A stretch of DNA of 64,000 nucleotides from Diospyros lotus (taxonomy: Eukaryota > Streptophyta > Magnoliopsida > Ericales > Ebenaceae): positions 4,278,001-4,342,000 of the forward strand of contig NW_026267104.1 in the NCBI RefSeq assembly GCF_014633365.1, in the 5' to 3' direction. The notes beneath the pieces are model-generated. The model saw only the letters and a list, made by a program, of their open reading frames with translations. It did not search any database and was not told the origin of the DNA. This document shows positions 57,885-64,000 of this stretch, piece by piece. Numbering within the stretch: position 1 is the first letter of the stretch; each line of letters opens with the position of its first letter. A program made the position numbers and the translations under genes.

Positions 57885-60800
57885 TCACTTGTGTAGAGCA
57901 CAAAAACAATTCTCCTTACCCATATCAGATGCCACACATGGAGATTGAAGCTTCCCATCTTGGTACCACATAGCACGTTTCTCAATAAGCTCATCCAAGA
58001 AATCATCAAGCCTCTCAACAGTGACATTGGGCATGACAACCACATGTGCAATGTTCCCTTGACAAGCAAGCTGCCACTTACGAACAAAGGTCTCATCTTG
58101 TGGGCGCTCAAACACAACTGTGCTGCTCAGTTCGTTGAGCATTGCCCCAATTCCTACATCCCTAAGCCGATCTTTCAAGTAGTGTGCGTTCCTTACGCAT
58201 TTCTGCACTTCTTTCTGAAACCCTCTGTACCCTTTCCGGTTCAAGGTGTACCAGAGGAAGATCGGTGCATGGCCATTCCTGCTTCCCATGATAGTAGCAT
58301 CCCTAGAAGCAAGATACTCCACATTCCTCGATAAGGCATTAATGTGCTCCAATCTTGTCATCTGGACACCACAAGGCATTGGGCATCCAACAAACTTGTG
58401 GCCAGAAACACTCACGCTTCCAATAGGCTTATTAAAAGTAACTTTTGGTGCCTAATAATGACGAGGATCGTAAGAACAGGGGAATACGAAACAAAAATGT
58501 AAAATTAACTAATAAATGATAAAGTACACAATATAAAATTTAATTAAAAAAATGGGATAGCCCCTTCTTTGGTCTTGGTATGACAATAGAATTTGTAACC
58601 TAGTTGATGTTTACATGACAACCATCTCTGGAGAACATCTGCTCAACAAGGGCAATACCATAAGCTTGCCAATCAGTACTGCCTTATTCAGAAAGGGCCC
58701 GATACTTCACAAACTATCAAATGCAACAGGGGTGTATATATATATATATTCAAACAATCACACAAATATTGGTATTACAGTGAACAATTATAAATAGGCC
58801 ACTTAAATGAAAAAAAAAAATGAGAGGCATTTCCCATAACCTTCAAGGTTAACCATTGTCATGAACCTAAGGTTTAGCCTAGGGTTGGATTGGAAATTGG
58901 AAGAATGAAGGGAGAATTTAGAAAAAGAATAGGGAAAATCAGAATAACAGAAAGTGAGAGAGAGAAAGATCGAGAGAGAGAATTTAGAGGAAGGAAAATT
59001 AGAGTATTCAAAACATCATTCTTCCATCCTCAACTGTGGCTTATATATAGCCTAACAGCCTCTCACTTGCACCCATGTGCAATGTAACAAACAACCCAAC
59101 TGCTTATTAGCTAAAGACAAAGCCCTATAACAGAAAATACAAAAGGAAATGTAAACTCCTACTATTATATTTATTAATCTATCCTTGGGGAATCCTTAGG
59201 GTCAGGACAATTCCCCCCTCCTTAAGATAGTTCTTGTCCCCAAGAACTTACAACGATTGCGCCACTATTTCTTCACCCATAATCCGCTTTCTCCATTTGT
59301 TTAATTCCTCTTTCTTTCTTTCTCCTTCTAGGCCTCTTCTTCTTCGTTCTTAGGTTTTCAAGATCAATTCCAAGCGTAATTTGGCCAAGAGCTTCAATAG
59401 AAGCAACTTGATCAAGTTCAAGCCCACTACAACTATCTCTTACAATAACTATCCAATCAAAATTGGTCTCCACTTTAAGAACATAATCAGCCACACCCTA
59501 ACCAATATAGTTAACAGCTGAAACTTTGAGTCTAAAGGGAGGACTAACCGTGTCCATGACACTGCTGTTAGTAGTTCTTTACCATCCAATACAAGTAAGA
59601 ATGATAGACCTACATCCTTAGTTGCCTTTGTTGTATTCCCATTTAACCCACAGCCATGCTTTGTTGCAAAAATATCAACAACATCCTCGAAATGCAGGAA
59701 TGGAGAATTGTAGATTTGCCTTGGATACTTAGACAAAGGTTGTCTGTGAGCATTAGCATTAGGAGCTGTTGTGACTCAATCCAAGCTAACTGTTCCTCAG
59801 TGGCTACCATAAGGCCTTTATCCCGACCTTCTTTTCCAACATGATTTACAGCCAAATTATCTGATGAAACAATATCCCTGCCCTAACCATCAGATGTACG
59901 AAAGCCATTTACATAGTAGTTCTCACCTCCAATCTTCTATATGGACTGATTATTACCCGAATCATTAGCTTCCAGTTCTTGTAAAATGTGGTTTACACAG
60001 ATCTCTTCATCCAATCTTCTTTCCTCTTCAGAATCCTGAGTTACCATTGACAAGTTCGCTTCGGTTCTAGCACCAACTTCCTTTATATTGACTGAATTTT
60101 CAGTCGGAACCTCCTGATTCCATGCAAACAATTCAGCAACTCCTTTTTCCTTGTGTTTGCTGGAATGAACTTCTTTTTCAACAATATCAGATTGTCCCTT
60201 TGCCTTTGTTGCCCTATCAATCTGTTCATTACAGATTCCCTTTGGGTAATGCCATTCACCACCAATATCATCACTGATGTTGCATTCCTCCTTGATAATT
60301 CTGCTAAAACCGATATACTTCTTCCACTCCACATTGGAAATAGGCAGTAAATTCGCTTCTCGCCTTCTTGACTTCTCCTTCAGCTGCTCCATTTTAAGGA
60401 AATCCTCTTTTTAAAACTTCCGCGATAATCATTAAAGAATTCAGCAGGAAAGCTGTAAAGATACTTCTTAATGAGTATCATCGCAAACTCCTGCAACTGT
60501 TCATGTAACATACGGTTGAATTCCTTACTTGTGTCATGTACCACACTTCTTGTTTCCTTGTCCAATTGGCTGAACTAATTATCCAATTTTTCCCATGCTT
60601 GATTCTTCTAGCAAAACTCCTCATGTTGTCTGCCTCCAACCGAAAATGCAGCATTCTTCGACTGCAATTGCTACCTCATTTGTTTCATGTGTGCACTGCT
60701 CCCCATGGCCTCACGAGCAGAACATCCCCCTGAAAATGCAGCATCCTTCAACTGTAATTGAGACTCCATTGGTCTCATACGTGCATGGCTCCCCATGGTC

Positions 60801-63155
60801 GATTTAGAGGAAGCAGTATACTTCGATGACCAAGGAGTAGGAGTCCTATACATACTGAATCCAAACCTTTCCGTGAACTAATCAACTCTAAACTATAATC
60901 GCCTCAACGCAATTCAATAGCTGAGGCACCCGCTCTTCTCTACCTTTCCAATTCAAACCAAGTTAACCAAAATTCACAGCCAAAATCTACCTCTTGTTTC
61001 CCCTTACTCACAGCCTAGAATTCCGATTGAAATCCACCGCCTGAAATTACTGCTCTGTTATGATCTACCTTAATGAAGTCAGATCGGAATTACCGCAAAG
61101 GAGCACCGGAATTCACAGCCAAGAATCACCCATCCAAATTTGCCTTCAAAAATCCACTCCCAATTGCTACGAGCTTTGCTGGAATTAGATACTGAAATTG
61201 CTGAACTTCTTAGTCGAGACCCAAACCTATTCTCACTTCACGCCGTTCTTCCTCATTGGAATTGGCACCTTCGTCTCACTCAATCCAAATCGTTCAGTTG
61301 AGCCCCTGCATTGTTCGCTATCTACTTGCGAGGAATCGCCTGATAGCAATTATCATCAGTAAGAGGAATCGAAAGCCCAAAACCGCTCATCCACCTCCTA
61401 CCACCCAATCAGTCTTGCAATCTTGGAATTTTGCCTCTTACAATTTCGCCCCCACAAAAATTAACAGCAATTCTTCTCAACCCAATCACCATCCAAGGCT
61501 CCAAATTTGCCTTCACAATCCAGATCTTACGCATTGATAAAAAAATTTTCAGATCCTTAGCCGAAAATATCGAAATCACTTATTAGAATTAATTGGAATT
61601 GTTGGAACTCTAGAATTCACTGGAATCGAAGTCGCAATCACGAAGACTCCAATCGCACCACCTTCTATGGATCGATAGTCTACAATTTCCCGCCAATTGT
61701 GGAATTCACTACAACCGATTGTTATGGATCAACTACCACCAGATCTGATCGAGATCACTGGTACCCAGTTTTGTTGCAGTCGTTGGGCTCACCAAATCAT
61801 CGTTCGATCACTTCATCGGAATCGCTCGGGTTATCTCCTAGGATTACAGCCTACCTTGCTACTGTTGGTTTCCGAAATCACCTTCAGATTTCGTGAATCA
61901 ATTGCATCGAATAGCAACCATCGACATCCAATGGACCTTAATTAGCAATGAAAACGACTGAGGAATGATGCTCTGATACCATTTGTCATGAACCTAGGGT
62001 TTAGCCTAGGGTTGGAGTGGAAATTGGAAGAATGAAGAGAGAATTTAGAAGAAGAATAGGGAAAATCAGAATAACAGAAAGTGAGGAAGAGAAAGATCGA
62101 GAGAGAGAGAGAGAGAATTTAGAAGAAGGAAAATCAAAGTATTCAATAATCAATTCAAAACATCATTCTTCCATCCTCAGTTGTGGCTTATATATAGCCT
62201 AACAGCCTCCCACTTGCACCCATGTGCAATGTAATAAACAACCCAACTACCTATTAGCTAAAGACAAAGCCATATAATAGAAAATACAAAAGGAAATGTA
62301 AACTCCTACTATTATATTTACTAATCTATCCTTGGGGAATCCTTAGGGTCATGACAACCATGGTGGATAATTAATTCACTTTTGCTTTTGGAAATTAAAG
62401 TAAACTTACACGTTTAACAAAAGGCATCATTAGACCAAACAAAGCCCCATCACAGTGGATGTAGAACCTGTTATGCGTGAATCCTGTTTCTTCAAGGGTT
62501 TTTATAACCAGATCTAGATCATCAACAGCTCCCTTAACAGTTGTTCCTGTAGAAAGTTCACAGGTTAATAAAACACCAATTACACACACATGCGCACACA
62601 CTCTAAGAGAGAGAGAGAGAGGTACCAATGTTAACATTGATAATGGCTGGTTTGTCCTTGTGACAAAGGAGTTTAGCTTTGAAATCTTCACAATCAATTT
62701 CACCTGAGACCAAAGTGTTGATCTTTTCACATTCCATCCTGTACATTCGTCCTGCCTTGAAAACAGAATAATGTGATTCACGTGAGGCATACAAAATGCC
62801 ATCAGGAAACACTTCCCTCCTGCAATTCAGTATAATCTTCAGAAACTTGGTTAGCTAACCAAAGGCTACAGTATCTTAAAAGTAAAACTTGTGGAACATG
62901 TCATGAAGCTTGTTGATACTAACCCGACTAATATGCCATGAAGATTGCCTTCAGTGCCGCAATTTGTAATGTAACCCCAGTATTCATTCTTCTCAATTTC
63001 CCACAGGCGAGCAAACCAATCCAATACACCCACTTCAAACTGCCTGGAATGGACACCATAGTTGCTTTCAATAAATGGATCACCAAGATTGTTGATGGAG
63101 AAGTGTTGTAACTGTGCCAATGCACCATAATCAAAATCCAGATTGTAGGGGTATC
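57885..63155 (-). CDS. Serine decarboxylase (PLP-dependent, group II), 5' end outside window
   Basis: The product converts L-serine to ethanolamine, the first step toward ethanolamine and choline phospholipids. Four exons are visible on the minus strand, with phase-compatible GT-AG junctions: 63155-62924, 62819-62626, 62546-62410 and 58451-57885 (stop TGA at 57885-57887). They give 375 residues without interruption, about the last three quarters of a protein of usual length ~480. The first exon, with the N-terminus, must lie right of position 64000. Landmarks are [41 protein letters not shown], the cofactor Asp in [10 protein letters not shown], and the PLP lysine in [12 protein letters not shown]. 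The family is often labelled histidine decarboxylase-like in plants; the match is to plant serine decarboxylase. The last intron (58452-62409) is swollen by an LTR retrotransposon. A dead copy of the last exon lies at 11772-12170. Confidence 0.92.
58452..58851. other. 3' part of the last decarboxylase intron
   Basis: Host intron sequence between the terminal exon and the LTR element, nearly the same as 15548-15864 in unit 1. It includes the unoccupied Helitron 1 target (TATAAAATTTAATT, ~58530). A block at 58555-58730 is less AT-rich than a typical intron here, but no gene was recognised in it. Confidence 0.5.
58857..62356 (-). mobile_element. Non-autonomous LTR retrotransposon in the decarboxylase intron
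   Basis: LTRs are at 58857-59209 and 61984-62356. They run TGTCATGA...TCATGACA and are flanked by ACCAT duplications (58852-58856, 62357-62361). The orientation is minus: the primer-binding site TGGTATCAGAGCATCA lies two bases inside the right LTR (complement at 61966-61981), and a G-rich polypurine tract (complement of TTCCCCCCTCC) lies beside the left LTR. The ~2.8 kb interior has broken minus-strand frames (59273-59494, 59449-59736, 59937-60392, 60380-60565) without recognisable gag or pol motifs, so it is of the LARD-like kind. It shares host transcription orientation. A truncated copy of the same insertion is in unit 1. Confidence 0.9.
59937..60392 (-). CDS. Unrecognised 151-residue frame of the intron LTR element
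   Basis: Charged, Glu/Lys-rich frame beginning [16 protein letters not shown]. The central part reads [20 protein letters not shown], and the end is acidic ([16 protein letters not shown]). The same frame is split in unit 1 (16950-17347). An upstream frame (60380-60565) with [18 protein letters not shown] may belong to the same original protein. No zinc knuckle, protease or other known domain was seen. Likely a decayed retroelement product of unknown kind. Confidence 0.35.
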   Translation of the reverse strand: MEQLKEKSRRREANLLPISNVEWKKYIGFSRIIKEECNISDDIGGEWHYPKGICNEQIDRATKAKGQSDIVEKEVHSSKHKEKGVAELFAWNQEVPTENSVNIKEVGARTEANLSMVTQDSEEERRLDEEICVNHILQELEANDSGNNQSI

Positions 63156-63822
63156 CTGTTAAAAGAATAATAAAAAATTAAAAAAATCTCTATAAATGAG
63201 TATAAGAATGAAAAAAATTTAGTTATGAAAATTGAGACATGTCTGGATCTTCATCTGGATATTATTTCCAAATGCAACTCTATCAAAAAGTACGTGTATT
63301 AAAGCTGATTCATTGATACAGTTCTATCACTACAATTATTTGTGTGCATGCAAGCATGTTTGTGTGTGTAACATACAGGGAGCAAGCATCCAAAAGAGCG
63401 AGCAAAATAGATATTCTAAAAGAATCTATGAAGCCACTGCAGAAATAGATGAGCCAAAATAGGTATTGAGGAAGGGGGGGAAAGATAGAATCGACAAGAA
63501 TAAAACCTTATGTTAATACCCATTTCACAAAACTGGGGACTATAGTAGAAGGGTCTTTCACCTTTAACGCATAATGCCACACTTGATATACATGTATATT
63601 TCAAAATTCAGAGAAGTCAGATTCACATATGTCAGAACTAAGAATTGAGAAGTGAAAAAACAAAAAAACAAAAAGAAATGAGAATGAGAAAGAGAAATGA
63701 CAGAAATCCTCTATACCAATGGTTTTAGTTATTGCTGACTCGACTTTGAATAATCAATTTCTACAAGTGGTTTGTGTAGAGCTCTTGTGATGCATGTAGA
63801 AATATATAGTCTAAAGATATAA
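63156..63822. other. First visible decarboxylase intron, 5' side
   Basis: Upstream of the exon at 63155 the minus strand shows a normal acceptor (TTTTAACAG). No earlier exon was recognised to 64000. AT-rich, no other feature. Confidence 0.5.
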
Positions 63823-64000
63823 TGGCCCCGTTTGTTGCAGCTTAATTAAAGAAATTATAGCTTCTAACTTCTTAGATTATAACTTCTAAAACTTAGAATA
63901 AGTTGTGAACTTGTTTGTTACAACTTCCCAGAAGTTATAGTTAAACAGTTGTGGTGTTTGATACCATAAACTATAAAATAACTTATTTTTGTATAATTGT
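63823..64000. mobile_element. Possible hAT-type MITE, cut by window edge
   Basis: Begins GGCCCCGTTTGTTGCAGCTT, a start typical of hAT-like MITEs, followed by AT-rich sequence with repeated GTTTGTT and AACTTCT words. The other end is not in the window, so this cannot be confirmed. Confidence 0.35.

Noticed and set aside
58555..58730. Possible additional decarboxylase exon in the last intron
   Set aside because: The flanking exons are already phase-compatible and join family-conserved residues (FVKR to APKVTF), so no exon is missing there.

Overview
The window looks like AT-rich intergenic DNA from a flowering plant, probably a eudicot. The signs are host genes with plant-type introns and GT-AG junctions, Ty1/copia, Ty3/gypsy-type, LINE, Helitron and MITE sequences, a plastid-DNA insertion, and long AT-rich spacers. 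The species cannot be named from the sequence. Nothing bacterial or viral was seen.

Two host genes look real. One is an intronless, GC-rich vacuolar-iron-transporter-like gene (43909-44568, +). The other is a serine decarboxylase gene on the minus strand (57885-63155); four exons are visible and the 5' exon(s) lie beyond the right edge. Its last intron is about 3.96 kb and holds a 3.5 kb LTR retrotransposon. The two genes are neighbours, but nothing suggests they work together.

The layout is best explained by a locally repeated block, roughly [spacer - VIT-like gene - spacer - copia element - spacer - serine decarboxylase]. Unit 1 (1-~18238) holds the part after the VIT gene up to the middle of the LTR element in the decarboxylase intron. 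Its decarboxylase is a one-exon remnant cut by a TRIM element. Unit 2 (~18239-~27653) has only the last third of a VIT gene and a truncated copia, followed by unrelated sequence to ~40690. Unit 3 (~40690 to the right end) keeps both intact genes and is probably the best preserved copy. Insertions date the units: the copia element is in all three; a 180 bp MITE is in units 1 and 3 but the site is empty in unit 2; the intron LTR element is in units 1 and 3 with the same target-site duplication; Helitron 1 and the TRIM are only in unit 1; Helitron 2 and a LINE only in unit 2; a solo LTR and a plastid trnG fragment only in unit 3.

The most unusual content is mobile DNA. There are three Helitron-like elements (12258-15547, 21128-25023, 31070-37053), two of them confirmed by empty sites in sister units. 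Each has its own 5' end repeated in tandem, and in two of them the repeats form a higher-order pattern (a trimer of 241 bp monomers, and a dimer of ~290 bp monomers). A TRIM retroelement (10606-11771) carries an intronless piece of a TIC40-like coding sequence. A ~2 kb stretch shared by units 1 and 3 is essentially identical although its flanks have clearly diverged, suggesting recent gene conversion.

All calls come from reading the sequence by eye. Family names rest on recognised motifs and not on database searches.
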